Shown here piece after piece: positions 21,935 through 35,800 of a stretch of 64,000 nt of DNA. The stretch comes from Crossaster papposus (lineage: Eukaryota; Echinodermata; Asteroidea; Velatida; Solasteridae), in the NCBI GenBank assembly GCA_037893245.1, contig JBAIAA010000313.1, forward strand, positions 928,001 to 992,000. The letters are read 5' to 3'. Both the position numbers and the translations under genes were made by a program. The first letter of the stretch is position 1. Each line of letters opens with the position of its first letter. The notes under the pieces were generated by a model that saw only the letters and a list, made by a program, of their open reading frames with translations, searched no databases and was not told the DNA's origin.

Positions 21935-22350
21935 TTAAAGGTAGGATAGATCATTGGTAATTGATTGAATTATAAGGAATGGGTGGATTTGGGGGATTGT
22001 ATTTCATAGTAAATATCATAGTAAATAACTGACCTGTCCGAGATTTTACAATCATGGTTGCTGAGAAAAGCAAATAAACGACGTTCGTTTTCAACCGAAG
22101 TCGGGCAGTTTTTCTTATGTTTTTTTCTTCTTATGTTGTTTATATTATGTTGTTTTTTTCGCGATCGCCATCCGGCGATCATGATTTGTGGTTTATACAA
22201 TTCATTTTTTTGGAACAATTACAGGATATCTAGGGCAATCATTTTGCTGGATGCCTAAAATCATTATTTACTTTCAAATAAGTAAGATATTTCTTAATAA
22301 TTCGATAGTAAAATGTTTCAATATCTGCAAATGTTGTATTCTACCTTTAA
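21935..22350 (+). mobile_element. M1 MITE at the left edge of the array
   Basis: Complete M1 with TTAA at 21935-21938 and 22347-22350, left-type end first. The central GGGCAGTTTTTCTTATG block contains the point (22105) where every internal A-A junction begins. The internal gcgatcgccatccggcgatc hairpin is present. Confidence 0.93.
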
Positions 22351-22385
22351 GGGGCCCATGCAACGTATCAACGTATGAAAATGCA

Positions 22386-24239
22386 CCCATTTTAAAATGT
22401 TTATTATTTTCAATTCTTCTTTTGCAGTTTAATGATATTTTGGTGCCATTTTAATTTTCATGCTAATGCAAATTTCCATATTCATAGCAAAAGTGTGATG
22501 TCATTTTAGGCACATACCTCAATGTTAATATACCAATTTATATATTTTGCATTGATTTATTTTTCTATTATCAATCTGATCTTGGTGGTGGTGTTATTGG
22601 TCAGAAAATGGCAGTGAGTCAACGAGTCAACGAGTCAACTTTTCAAATGAATGTTTTCAATGGAATTTTGGAGCTTCAGAGTTAAAAAAAAACCACCTGG
22701 ACTGAACAGCGGCATCCTTCAGTTGTCCGGAAGAGCACGGGAATTCTAGGTATTTGTATAAACAAAAAGTAATGTAAAGAACATGTAGTTTACATTATAC
22801 ACCATACATAAAATGCGTTAGTGAGAAAAAAACACATCTCATTCCAGACCATATAAACTCAAGATGGAATGAAATTATGCAATACTTATACTAAGGAACA
22901 TTAAGCTGAAGTTCTTTTATTTTTTTACTGGCAAGCCAACAAGTCCGGTTTCCACTTTTAAGATAATTAAATCTTAAAAGAATTTATTACCTCGAGACAG
23001 ATTGGTATGCAGTGGTCTGGCCAAATTTCCCCTTCCCACGCTATATGGAGGTCACTGTCACTGGGTAATTCGACCACTGTTTTACGACCCTGAGTAGGGA
23101 ACAAACAATTAGGCCTCCTATACAGCAAGAGTTAATAACTCATTCGTGTTGTAGCAGTGTTTGCGAGAGGTTGGAGAAACAGTAGTTATTTGATCTTAAA
23201 TAACCTTATGTTATTCCCCGACGTCAATACAATTCTCTGTTGAAGGTAAAGAAAGTCAAGGAACCAGACTACAAGAACAACACTTTTCTTACTTTTCCAG
23301 CACCTATTTTAGTCTCCTATTAATAGGTAGGATACACCATTTGCAGATACTGGTTACCCAGATTTAGTTAAAAATGCAACTAAACTTGGGTATTTTTTTG
23401 TACATATTTCTGTCCAACTGTGCTAAGATATGACCAACCCAAATGTGGGTATATTTGCAGTTCTCATACCAAACTGGGTAAATTTGACCCCTCCCCCCCC
23501 CCCCCCCCCCCCCCCAATTTGTTAGTGTAGGATTAAATTTAAAGCTGAATTTTACAAGACGAACTGGTTCTGAATATGTGGCCTTTTGAATGTAAATGAT
23601 AATGAGTTAGTTGCATGCACTATGCACTACTGCAAAATTGTCTTAAACCTGCAATTCCACTATGTAACAGCCTCGTTAAGCCAAGGCCGCCCGCTTATAA
23701 ATTACCGAAATCAATGTGTTTACATAAGCCAAGAAGTGCAGTTACAGTACTCTGGGAATTTGTTAAAGTTAACCAAATATATTCGGTCACGGCCGTGCAC
23801 TTAATCTGCACATGTACCTTGGTCAAACCTACATGTACCCATTTAAAAATGTTTATTATTTCCAATTCTTCTTTTGCAGTTTAATGATATTTTGGTGCCA
23901 TTTTAATTCTCATGCTAATGCAAATTTCCATATTCATAGCAAAAGTGTGATGTCATTTTAGGCACATACCTCAATGTTAATATACCAATTTATATATTTT
24001 GCATTGATTTATTTTGCTATTATCAATCTGATCTTGGTGGTGGTGTTATTGGTCAGAAAATGGCAGTGAGTCAACGAGTCAACGAGTCAACTTTTCAAAT
24101 GAATGTTTTCAATGGAATTTTGGAGCTTCAGAGTTAAAAAAAACAACACCTGGACTGAACAATTAACAATGTAATGTAAAGAACATGTAGTTTACATTAC
24201 ACACCATACATAAAATGCGTTAGTGAGAAAAAAACACAT
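22386..24239. repeat. internal direct repeat R within an A unit
   Basis: R occurs at 22386-22837 and 23838-24239 in the same orientation, about 1.45 kb apart. The second copy lacks about 52 bp (cggcatccttcagttgtccg onwards) and otherwise differs at few sites. R includes a tandem gagtcaac run. Units 2 and 3 also have both copies; units 4 and 5 have only the second. Confidence 0.9.
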
Positions 24240-24597
24240 TCATGTACCCTCCAATATCCTGTTTGTTGGGCCATTAAACATTCCTCTGATAATTATTATT
24301 ATTATTAAACAAGACTAATCAGGTAGAGTGGGAAGAGTGCAAGCACACTATAAGTTGTTTCTCGGTAACCCCCACATACCTGAAACGTCGAAGACAAAAC
24401 ATAAAACAGACTGAAGACAACATACAAACACACAACTAGCTTTACCTTACATACGCACTGTGGACATTCCTTTGTCTTCGTGTAGTTAACAAACTTTGAC
24501 TAAATACTCATTTTTCTCGCTTCCCCAAAACAAATTTACCCTCAAATTTGGATTATGGGCCTCTCAGCTGTCCCTTCTATCTTTTCTATATATAACC

Positions 24598-25082
24598 CTA
24601 ACCCGTTTTTCCTCTAGCGCTCTTTTTCGGAAACTGAAAAACGGATTGTGGACGTGTGCAAGTCCACACACCGTAACCTCTTCCCGCATCGTGTGGACCT
24701 ATATTGTTCGGAGGTCCACAGTGCGTATGCAAGACTAACTCACAGTCGTGAACCACATAACGACCGAGGATCGATATTGTGTTTTCCTTTGTTCCTTTAC
24801 TAAACCCAATCCCCATTGCTTTGCGCTTGCACCGTCGATCGAGGACATAATTCGGACAAGCAAACCGTCGATCGAGGATCCTTTGTTCCCTTTGTTCTCT
24901 TTTGTGTTTCGATCCTCGATCGTAATACGAGACAAGAACACACACACACAACAGAAAACAAACTGGACAATAAAGAATGAGAGACATGGTTTATTTGTGA
25001 AACTCATCCCAAGGGGAGAGCAACCTCTTGTCTCACCAGGGTGAGCGAACCCCGGGATGAGTCTCAAACCATACAAAGACAA
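24598..25082 (-). other. unassigned open frames repeated in all five units
   Basis: Two overlapping minus frames of 129 and 115 codons (24598-24987 and 24735-25082) recur intact in each unit, ending near 28684, 32289, 35873 and 39457. They run through the M5-like element, show no domain I know, and a 98-codon plus frame is open across the same bases. Openness on both strands argues for chance plus recent copying, not selection. Confidence 0.2.
24740..24940. mobile_element. M5-like element inside each unit
   Basis: Begins around gtgaaccacataacgaccga and ends around cctcgatcgtaatacgag. Related to 52785-52989 and 17225-17470 by the shared blocks gatcgatattgtgttttcct, cccattgctttgcgcttgca and gttctcttttgtgtttcgat. 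Repeated at about 28342, 31947, 35531 and 39115. Confidence 0.7.
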
Positions 25083-25481
25083 CCTGATAATTTGGGAAAG
25101 TCATCCCAAGGGGAAAATGTTAGCAATCTCCAAGACACAGTGTCACGAGGAACAGGACCCTAAGGAAGGCCGGACCATGTCCCCGGTAGATTTTCAGGTC
25201 CACCACACCCCACAGGTGACCATTCCACCGCGACACCATGCCCAGTCAATCACTTACATTCCCCGAATATAAAAAAAATTAATACTACTCAAATTCTTGT
25301 TGGCCATGCATGAATGCATGCACATTGTCTGCTGCACATACATCACAACTCGATGCTACAATATTGGCAAATAGGCAGTTTAAGCCAACCACAATAACCG
25401 TCGTTGCCCAAACAGGTTTGTCTTCAACTCCCGCATACCCCCGTGGAAAAAAAGCAACAACAATCCAAGGCATATACTCTA

Positions 25482-25954
25482 TTAAAGGTAGTATACACCA
25501 TTTGCAGATATCGAAAATATTTACTACCGAATTTTTAGGAAATGCCCTACTCATCTGAAAGTAAATGTTGATTCTGGGCATCCAGCAAAATTATTGCGCT
25601 AGATTTCCTGTAATTATTTCGAAAAATATAATTTTATAATGAAAAATTCGCGATCGCCGGACGGCGATCGCGAAAAAACAAAGATAACATAAGAATAACT
25701 GCTCGACGCAGTTTTTCTTATGTTTTTTTTCTTCTTATGTTGTTTATATTATGTTGTTTTTTTCGCGATCGCCATCCGGCGATCATGATTTGTGGTTTAT
25801 ACAATTCATTTTTTTGGAACAATTACAGGATATCTAGGGCAATCATTTTGCTGGATGCCTAAAATCATTATTTACTTTCAAATAAGTAAGATATTTCTTA
25901 ATAATTCGATAGTAAAATGTTTCAATATCTGCAAATGGTGTATTCTACCTTTAA
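25482..25954. mobile_element. chimeric palindromic M1 at the unit 1/2 junction
   Basis: TTAA at both ends (25482-25485 and 25951-25954), and both termini are the right-type M1 end. The left half matches the M1 at 39857 and the right half matches the M1 at 21935. They meet at cataagaataactgc, TCGAC, gcagtttttcttatg (loop 25703-25707), so the whole 473 bp is a near-palindrome. The shared bases at the join are GC. Confidence 0.93.
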
Positions 25955-28900
25955 GGGGCCCATGCAACGTATCAACGTATGAAAATGCACCCATTTTAAA
26001 ATGTTTATTACTTTCAATTCTTCTTTTGCAGTTTAATGATATTTTGGTGCCATTTTAATTTTCATGCTAATGCAAATTTCCATATTCATAGCAAAAGTGT
26101 GATGTCATTTTAGGCACATACCTCAATGTTAATATACCAATTTATATATTTTGCATTGATTTATTTTTCTATTATCAATCTGATCTTGGTGGTGGTGTTA
26201 TTGGTCAGAAAATGGCAGTGAGTCAACATGTCAACGAGTCAACTTTTCAAATGAATGTTTTCAATGGAATTTTGGAGCTTCAGAGTTAAAAAAAAACCAC
26301 CTGGACTGAACAGCGGCATCCTTCAGTTGTCCGGAAGAGCACGGGAATTCTAGGTATTTGTATAAACAAAAAGTAATGTAAAGAACATGTAGTTTACATT
26401 ATACACCATACATAAAATGCGTTAGTGAGAAAAAAACACATCTCATTCCAGACCATATAAACTCAAGATGGAATGAAATTATGCAATACTTATACTAAGG
26501 AACATTAAGCTGAAGTTCTTTTATTTTTTTACTGGCAAGCCAACAAGTCCGGTTTCCACTTTTAAGATAATTAAATCTTAAAAGAATTTATTACCTCGAG
26601 ACAGATTGGTATGCAGTGGTCTGGCCAAATTTCCCCTTCCCACGCTATATGGAGGTCACTGTCACTGGGTAATTCGACCACTGTTTTACGACCCTGAGTA
26701 GGGAACAAACAATTAGGCCTCCTATACAGCAAGAGTTAATAACTCATTCGTGTTGTAGCAGTGTTTGCGAGAGGTTGGAGAAACAGTAGTTATTTGATCT
26801 TAAATAACCTTATGTTATTCCCCGACGTCAATACAATTCTCTGTTGAAGGTAAAGAAAGTCAAGGAACCAGACTACAAGAACAACACTTTTCTTACTTTT
26901 CCAGCACCTATTTTAGTCTCCTATTAATAGGTAGGATACACCATTTGCAGATACTGGTTACCCAGATTTAGTTAAAAATGCAACTAAACTTGGGTATTTT
27001 TTTGTACATATTCCTGTCCAACTGTGCTAAGATATGACCAACCCAAATGTGGGTATATTTGCAGTTCTCATACCAAACTGGGTAAATTTGACCCCTCCCC
27101 CCCCCCCCCCCCCCCAATTTGTTAGTGTAGGATTAAATTTAAAGCTGAATTTTACAAGACGAACTGGTTCTGAATATGTGGCCTTTTGAATGTAAATGAT
27201 AATGAGTTAGTTGCATGCACTATGCACTACTGCAAAATTGTCTTAAACCTGCAATTCCACTATGTAACAGCCTCGTTATAAGCCAAGGCCGCCCGCTTAT
27301 AAATTACCGAAATCAATGTGTTTACATAAGCCAAGAAGTGCAGTTACAGTACTCTGGGAATTTGTTAAAGTTAACCAAATATATTCGGTCACGGCCGTGC
27401 ACTTAATCTGCACATGTACCTTGGTCAAACCTACATGTACCCATTTAAAAATGTTTATTATTTTCAATTCTTCTTTTGCAGTTTAATGATATTTTGGTGC
27501 CATTTTAATTCTCATGCTAATGCAAATTTCCATATTCATAGCAAAAGTGTGATGTCATTTTAGGCACATACCTCAATGTTAATATACCAATTTATATATT
27601 TTGCATTGATTTATTTTGCTATTATCAATCTGATCTTGGTGGTGGTGTTATTGGTCAGAAAATGGCAGTGAGTCAACGAGTCAACGAGTCAACTTTTCAA
27701 ATGAATGTTTTCAATGGAATTTTGGAGCTTCAGAGTTAAAAAAAACAACACCTGGACTGAACAATTAACAATGTAATGTAAAGAACATGTAGTTTACATT
27801 ACACACCATACATAAAATGCGTTAGTGAGAAAAAAACACATTCATGTACCCTCCAATATCCTGTTTGTTGGGCCATTAAACATTCCTCTGATAATTATTA
27901 TTATTATTAAACAAGACTAATCAGGTAGAGTGGGAAGAGTGCAAGCACACTATAAGTTGTTTCTCGGTAACCCCCACATACCTGAAACGTCGAAGACAAA
28001 ACATAAAACAGACTGAAGACAACATACAAACACACAACTAGCTTTACCTTACATACGCACTGTGGACATTCCTTTGTCTTCGTGTAGTTAACAAACTTTG
28101 ACTAAATACTCATTTTTCTCGCTTCCCCAAAACAAATTTACCCTCAAATTTGGATTATGGGCCTCTCAGCTGTCCCTTCTATCTTTTCTATATATAACCC
28201 TAACCCGTTTTTCCTCTAGCGCTCTTTTTCGGAAACTGAAAAACGGATTGTGGACGTGTGCAAGTCCACACACCGTAACCTCTTCCCGCATCGTGTGGAC
28301 CTATATTGTTCGGAGGTCCACAGTGCGTATGCAAGACTAACTCACAGTCGTGAACCACATAACGACCGAGGATCGATATTGTGTTTTCCTTTGTTCCTTT
28401 ACTAAACCCAATCCCCATTGCTTTGCGCTTGCACCGTCGATCGAGGACATAATTCGGACAAGCAAACCGTCGATCGAGGATCCTTTGTTCCCTTTGTTCT
28501 CTTTTGTGTTTCGATCCTCGATCGTAATACGAGACAAGAACACACACACACAACAGAAAACAAACTGGACAATAAAGAATGAGAGACATGGTTTATTTGT
28601 GAAACTCATCCCAAGGGGAGAGCAACCTCTTGTCTCACCAGGGTGAGCGAACCCCGGGATGAGTCTCAAACCATACAAAGACAACCTGATAATTTGGGAA
28701 AGTCATCCCAAGGGGAAAATGTTAGCAATCTCCAAGACACAGTGTCACGAGGAACAGGACCCTAAGGAAGGCCGGACCATGTCCCCGGTAGATTTTCAGG
28801 TCCACCACACCCCACAGGTGACCATTCCACCGCGACACCATGCCCAGTCAATCACTTACATTCCCCGAATATAAAAAAAATTAATACTACTCAAATTCTT

Positions 28901-29309
28901 GTTGGCCATGCATGAATGCATGCACATTGTCTGCTGCACATACATCACAACTCGATGCTACAATATTGGCAAATAGGCAGTTTAAGCCAACCACAATAAC
29001 CGTCGTTGCCCAAACAGGTTTGTCTTCAACTCCCGCATACCCCCGTGGAAAAAAAGCAACAACAATCCAAGGCATATACTCTATTAAAGGTAGTATACAC
29101 CATTTGCAGATATCGAAAATATTTACTACCGAATTTTTAGGAAATGCCCTACTCATCTGAAAGTAAATGTTGATTCTGGGCATCCAGCAAAATTATTGCG
29201 CTAGATTTCCTGTAATTATTTCGAAAAATATAATTTTATAATGAAAAATTCGCGATCGCCGGACGGCGATCGCGAAAAAACAAAGATAACATAAGAATAA
29301 CTGCTCGAC
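25708..29309. repeat. array unit 2 (type A), about 3602 bp
   Basis: Same content as unit 1. Private differences include gtcaacatgtcaac near 26224, an extra TA in cgttataagcc near 27276, and a run of 19 C (about 27097-27115) instead of 23. Confidence 0.95.
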
Positions 29310-29556
29310 GCAGTTTTTCTTATGTTTTTTTTCTTCTTATGTTGTTTATATTATGTTGTTTTTTTCGCGATCGCCATCCGGCGATCATGATTTGTGGTTT
29401 ATACAATTCATTTTTTTGGAACAATTACAGGATATCTAGGGCAATCATTTTGCTGGATGCCTAAAATCATTATTTACTTTCAAATAAGTAAGATATTTCT
29501 TAATAATTCGATAGTAAAATGTTTCAATATCTGCAAATGGTGTATTCTACCTTTAA
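29084..29556. mobile_element. chimeric palindromic M1 at the unit 2/3 junction
   Basis: Same structure and the same breakpoint sequence as at 25482-25954, with TTAA at 29084-29087 and 29553-29556. The identical junction shows that this copy was made by duplication of an already joined unit, not by a new break. Confidence 0.93.
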
Positions 29557-32500
29557 GGGGCCCATGCAACGTATCAACGTATGAAAATGCACCCATTTTA
29601 AAATGTTTATTATTTTCAATTCTTCTTTTGCAGTTTAATGATATTTTGGTGCCATTTTAATTTTCATGCTAATGCAAATTTCCATATTCATAGCAAAAGT
29701 GTGATGTCATTTTAGGCACATACCTCAATGTTAATATACCAATTTATATATTTTGCATTGATTTATTTTTCTATTATCAATCTGATCTTGGTGGTGGTGT
29801 TATTGGTCAGAAAATGGCAGTGAGTCAACGAGTCAACGAGTCAACTTTTCAAATGAATGTTTTCAATGGAATTTTGGAGCTTCAGAGTTAAAAAAAAACC
29901 ACCTGGACTGAACAGCGGCATCCTTCAGTTGTCCGGAAGAGCACGGGAATTCTAGGTATTTGTATAAACAAAAAGTAATGTAAAGAACATGTAGTTTACA
30001 TTATACACCATACATAAAATGCGTTAGTGAGAAAAAAACACATCTCATTCCAGACCATATAAACTCAAGATGGAATGAAATTATGCAATACTTATACTAA
30101 GGAACATTAAGCTGAAGTTCTTTTATTTTTTTACTGGCAAGCCAACAAGTCCGGTTTCCACTTTTAAGATAATTAAATCTTAAAAGAATTTATTACCTCG
30201 AGACAGATTGGTATGCAGTGGTCTGGCCAAATTTCCCCTTCCCACGCTATATGGAGGTCACTGTCACTGGGTAATTCGACCACTGTTTTACGACCCTGAG
30301 TAGGGAACAAACAATTAGGCCTCCTATACAGCAAGAGTTAATAACTCATTCGTGTTGTAGCAGTGTTTGCGAGAGGTTGGAGAAACAGTAGTTATTTGAT
30401 CTTAAATAACCTTATGTTATTCCCCGACGTCAATACAATTCTCTGTTGAAGGTAAAGAAAGTCAAGGAACCAGACTACAAGAACAACACTTTTCTTACTT
30501 TTCCAGCACCTATTTTAGTCTCCTATTAATAGGTAGGATACACCATTTGCAGATACTGGTTACCCACATTTAGTTAAAAATGCAACTAAACTTGGGTATT
30601 TTTTTGTACATATTCCTGTCCAACTGTGCTAAGATATGACCAACCCAAATGTGGGTATATTTGCAGTTCTCATACCAAACTGGGTAAATTTGACCCCTCC
30701 CCCCCCCCCCCCCCCCCCCCCCAATTTGTTAGTGTAGGATTAAATTTAAAGCTGAATTTTACAAGACGAACTGGTTCTGAATATGTGGCCTTTTGAATGT
30801 AAATGATAATGAGTTAGTTGCATGCACTATGCACTACTGCAAAATTGTCTTAAACCTGCAATTCCACTATGTAACAGCCTCGTTAAGCTAAGGCCGCCCG
30901 CTTATAAATTACCGAAATCAATGTGTTTACATAAGCCAAGAAGTGCAGTTACAGTACTCTGGGAATTTGTTAAAGTTAACCAAATATATTCGGTCACGGC
31001 CGTGCACTTAATCTGCACATGTACCTTGGTCAAACCTACATGTACCCATTTTAAAATGTTTATTATTTTCAATTCTTCTTTTGCAGTTTAATGATATTTT
31101 GGTGCCATTTTAATTCTCATGCTAATGCAAATTTCCATATTCATAGCAAAAGTGTGATGTCATTTTAGGCACATACCTCAATGTTAATATACCAATTTAT
31201 ATATTTTGCATTGATTTATTTTGCTATTATCAATCTGATCTTGGTGGTGGTGTTATTGGTCAGAAAATGGCAGTGAGTCAACGAGTCAACGAGTCAACTT
31301 TTCAAATGAATGTTTTCAATGGAATTTTGGAGCTTCAGAGTTAAAAAAAACAACACCTGGACTGAACAATTAACAATGTAATGTAAAGAACATGTAGTTT
31401 ACATTACACACCATACATAAAATGCGTTAGTGAGAAAAAAACACATTCATGTACCCTCCAATATCCTGTTTGTTGGGCCATTAAACATTCCTCTGATAAT
31501 TATTATTATTATTAAACAAGACTAATCAGGTAGAGTGGGAAGAGTGCAAGCACACTATAAGTTGTTTCTCGGTAACCCCCACATACCTGAAACGTCGAAG
31601 ACAAAACATAAAACAGACTGAAGACAACATACAAACACACAACTAGCTTTACCTTACATACGCACTGTGGACATTCCTTTGTCTTCGTGTAGTTAACAAA
31701 CTTTGACTAAATACTCATTTTTCTCGCTTCCCCAAAACAAATTTACCCTCAAATTTGGATTATGGGCCTCTCAGCTGTCCCTTCTATCTTTTCTATATAT
31801 AACCCTAACCCGTTTTTCCTCTAGCGCTCTTTTTCGGAAACTGAAAAACGGATTGTGGACGTGTGCAAGTCCACACACCGTAACCTCTTCCCGCATCGTG
31901 TGGACCTATATTGTTCGGAGGTCCACAGTGCGTATGCAAGACTAACTCACAGTCGTGAACCACATAACGACCGAGGATCGATATTGTGTTTTCCTTTGTT
32001 CCTTTACTAAACCCAATCCCCATTGCTTTGCGCTTGCACCGTCGATCGAGGACATAATTCGGACAAGCAAACCGTCGATCGAGGATCCTTTGTTCCCTTT
32101 GTTCTCTTTTGTGTTTCGATCCTCGATCGTAATACGAGACAAGAACACACACACACAACAGAAAACAAACTGGACAATAAAGAATGAGAGACATGGTTTA
32201 TTTGTGAAACTCATCCCAAGGGCAGAGCAACCTCTTGTCTCACCAGGGTGAGCGAACCCCGGGATGAGTCTCAAACCATACAAAGACAACCTGATAATTT
32301 GGGAAAGTCATCCCAAGGGGAAAATGTTAGCAATCTCCAAGACACAGTGTCACGAGGAACAGGACCCTAAGGAAGGCCGGACCATGTCCCCGGTAGATTT
32401 TCAGGTCCACCACACCCCACAGGTGACCATTCCACCGCGACACCATGCCCAGTCAATCACTTACATTCCCCGAATATAAAAAAAATTAATACTACTCAAA

Positions 32501-32855
32501 TTCTTGTTGGCCATGCATGAATGCATGCACATTGTCTGCTGCACATACATCACAACTCGATGCTACAATATTGGCAAATAGGCAGTTTAAGCCAACCACA
32601 ATAACCGTCGTTGCCCAAACAGGTTTGTCTTCAACTCCCGCATACCCCCGTGGAAAAAAAGCAACAACAATCCAAGGCATATACTCTATTAAAGGTAGTA
32701 TACACCATTTGCAGATATCGAAAATATTTACTACCGAATTTTTAGGAAATGCCCTACTCATCTGAAAGTAAATGTTGATTCTGGGCATCCAGCAAAATTA
32801 TTGCGCTAGATTTCCTGTAATTATTTCGAAAAATATAATTTTATAATGAAAAATT
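29310..32855. repeat. array unit 3 (type A, right end truncated)
   Basis: Same as units 1 and 2, but its terminal M1 half (from 32689) stops at aaaaatt (32855) and passes into the B-segment. It carries gggcagagc at about 32221 where units 1 and 2 have ggggagagc. Units 4 and 5 share this change. The C run is 24 long. Confidence 0.95.
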
Positions 32856-35800
32856 AGACATTAGATAGGCGTCATGCTGCAGAGTGCGGCAGATGACGTA
32901 TCAAGATTGCAAAGCCTCTAGACATGGCCTAGAAAATACCAAACAGAAGAGAATAAAACCAGAAAAATCGCCACTGCATTATTGGATATAAGAAAGAAGA
33001 AGAAGAAAAAACCCTATGCGAGATAGGAGTGAAATCCAAGCTGGCCCCTTTGGCCGATGAGCGTCCCGGCCAGAGTATTATCCCGGCGGGCAGTCTTGCG
33101 TCTTTCTACTTATAACTCAAGGAGACCCGCCCCCGATGACTACATCCAAAGATTCGGGTGTCATCAAAATACATATGAACAAGACAACATCGAGGGAAAA
33201 CTCGTGTCTCCAATTGAAAGTGACAGCTGGGAAGAGAAGATGTTGTCGCAAGTTGGCAGCCAAAAAGTCACAAATATCCGCCAAAAAAACCTCCATGGCG
33301 ATTGCGAAGGAAGGTTTTCCCGAGGCCGATATGGTTTCTCGTCGCGTCTCCTCGACCGTCGCTGCATCTGCTGTCGGGATACCATCAAGTAAAGTAATTG
33401 TAGCGGGGAAGACATTCAACAGGATTCCGCCAATGATAATAGAGATTACTTCTCCATTCCATGAGAGAACATGAAATATCTCTGTTCCGGCACTCAAACT
33501 GGTTTCAGGCTTGGCCGGGACGCGAATTTTTTTTTTCCAAACGTGATTGCCAAATTTCATGAATTATTCAGTAGTTTGGATGAGAAGTTATGTTTATTCA
33601 TCGGAATAAAACATGACGTCACAGCATGGTTGTTATTTAGTTAACTAGTTACAATAAATCACTTTAAAGGCAGCTGTTGTCGAGCTGCTATACGTAGTGT
33701 AGTGGATAGTGGGATTGGCTATGGATCAAAGATCCCTGGTTCGAATCCTGCTGTAGTAGGTCACCTCGTTTTTCCTAGTCAAATTGATATCTTTAGAGTA
33801 TTTTTAATTTAAGGGGAAAAGGAGATCTAGAACCTAAGTGTTGTACAGCGATCAACGCAACTACTGAATAATTCATGAAATTTGGCAATCACGTTTGGGA
33901 AGAAAACAAATTCGCGGCCGAGACACTACGACTGTTTTTTGTTTTCTTCAGATGACAATTTTGATCGTTGGCATGTTTCTGGCACTTATAAGTTTTCTCT
34001 GTCAGCTTCGCGAAGTGTTCATTTAGTTCTGAAAATCGCGTCGGTCAATCATTTTCCTCTGAAATCGAATGAACATCTTCAATCTCGTTATTAAACGACG
34101 AAACTTCTATACCTAGCACAATAAGCCATTTGCGCGTGACCCCCAGTTAAATTTGAATAACATCTGGTACACTGACTTGGTCACACGGCTTGGCACTTTT
34201 GAACTTTAAATTCTCAATACCAAAGACAATGCTGCCATATCACATGATTCGGGGCCAGCTCTTGCATAGTTACGTTCAGCACCAATACATTGTTCACAAT
34301 GGTTGAGATTTGTTAGTGTAGGATTAAATTTAAAGCTGAATTTTACAAGACGAACTGGTTCTGAATATGTGGCCTTTTGAATGTAAATGATAATGAGTTA
34401 GTTGCATGCACTATGCACTACTGCAAAATTGTCTTAAACCTGCAATTCCACTATGTAACAGCCTCGTTAAGCCAAGGCCGCCCGCTTATAAATTACCGAA
34501 ATCAATGTGTTTACATAAGCCAAGAAGTGCAGTTACAGTACTCTGGGAATTTGTTAAAGTTAACCAAATATATTCGGTCACGGCCGTGCACTTAATCTGC
34601 ACATGTACCTTGGTCAAACCTACATGTACCCATTTAAAAATGTTTATTATTTTCAATTCTTCTTTTGCAGTTTAATGATATTTTGGTGCCATTTTAATTC
34701 TCATGCTAATGCAAATTTCCATATTCATAGCAAAAGTGTGATGTCATTTTAGGCACATACCTCAATGTTAATATACCAATTTATGTATTTTGCATTGATT
34801 TATTTTGCTATTATCAATCTGATCTTGGTGGTGGTGTTATTGGTCAGAAAATGGCAGTGAGTCAACGAGTCAACGAGTCAACTTTTCAAATGAATGTTTT
34901 CAATGGAATTTTGGAGCTTCAGAGTTAAAAAAAACAACACCTGGACTGAACAATTAACAATGTAATGTAAAGAACATGTAGTTTACATTACACACCATAC
35001 ATAAAATGCGTTAGTGAGAAAAAAACACATTCATGTACCCTCCAATATCCTGTTTGTTGGGCCATTAAACATTCCTCTGATAATTATTATTATTATTAAA
35101 CAAGACTAATCAGGTAGAGTGGGAAGAGTGCAAGCACACTATAAGTTGTTTCTCGGTAACCCCCACATACCTGAAACGTCGAAGACAAAACATAAAACAG
35201 ACTGAAGACAACATACAAACACACAACTAGCTTTACCTTACATACGCACTGTGGACATTCCTTTGTCTTCGTGTAGTTAACAAACTTTGACTAAATACTC
35301 ATTTTTCTCGCTTCCCCAAAACAAATTTACCCTCAAATTTGGATTATGGGCCTCTCAGCTGTCCCTTCTATCTTTTCTATATATAACCCTAACCCGTTTT
35401 TCCTCTAGCGCTCTTTTTCGGAAACTGAAAAACGGATTGTGGACGTGTGCAAGTCCACACACCGTAACCTCTTCCCGCATCGTGTGGACCTATATTGTTC
35501 GGAGGTCCACAGTGCGTATGCAAGACTAACTCACAGTCGTGAACCACATAACGACCGAGGATCGATATTGTGTTTTCCTTTGTTCCTTTACTAAACCCAA
35601 TCCCCATTGCTTTGCGCTTGCACCGTCGATCGAGGACATAATTCGGACAAGCAAACCGTCGATCGAGGATCCTTTGTTCCCTTTGTTCTCTTTTGTGTTT
35701 CGATCCTCGATCGTAATACGAGACAAGAACACACACACACAACAGAAAACAAACTGGACAATAAAGAATGAGAGACATGGTTTATTTGTGAAACTCATCC

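Larger units (their letters stand above)
22105..25707. repeat. array unit 1 (type A), about 3603 bp
   Basis: Order of contents: right half of an M1; direct repeat R, first copy (22386-22837); the block related to 20143-20731 with its extra insertions (22845-23830), including a run of 23 C at about 23493-23515; R, second copy (23838-24239); an M5-like element (about 24740-24940); a hairpin-forming actcatccc/gggatgagt block near 25002-25058; then the left-entering half of an M1 (from 25482). Units 2-5 repeat this with few differences. No frame in it is recognised as a gene. Confidence 0.95.

Noticed and set aside
22188..22454. 88-codon frame repeated at 25792 and 29394 as a conserved small protein
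   Set aside because: It begins inside an M1 MITE end and owes its repetition to the recent tandem duplication.
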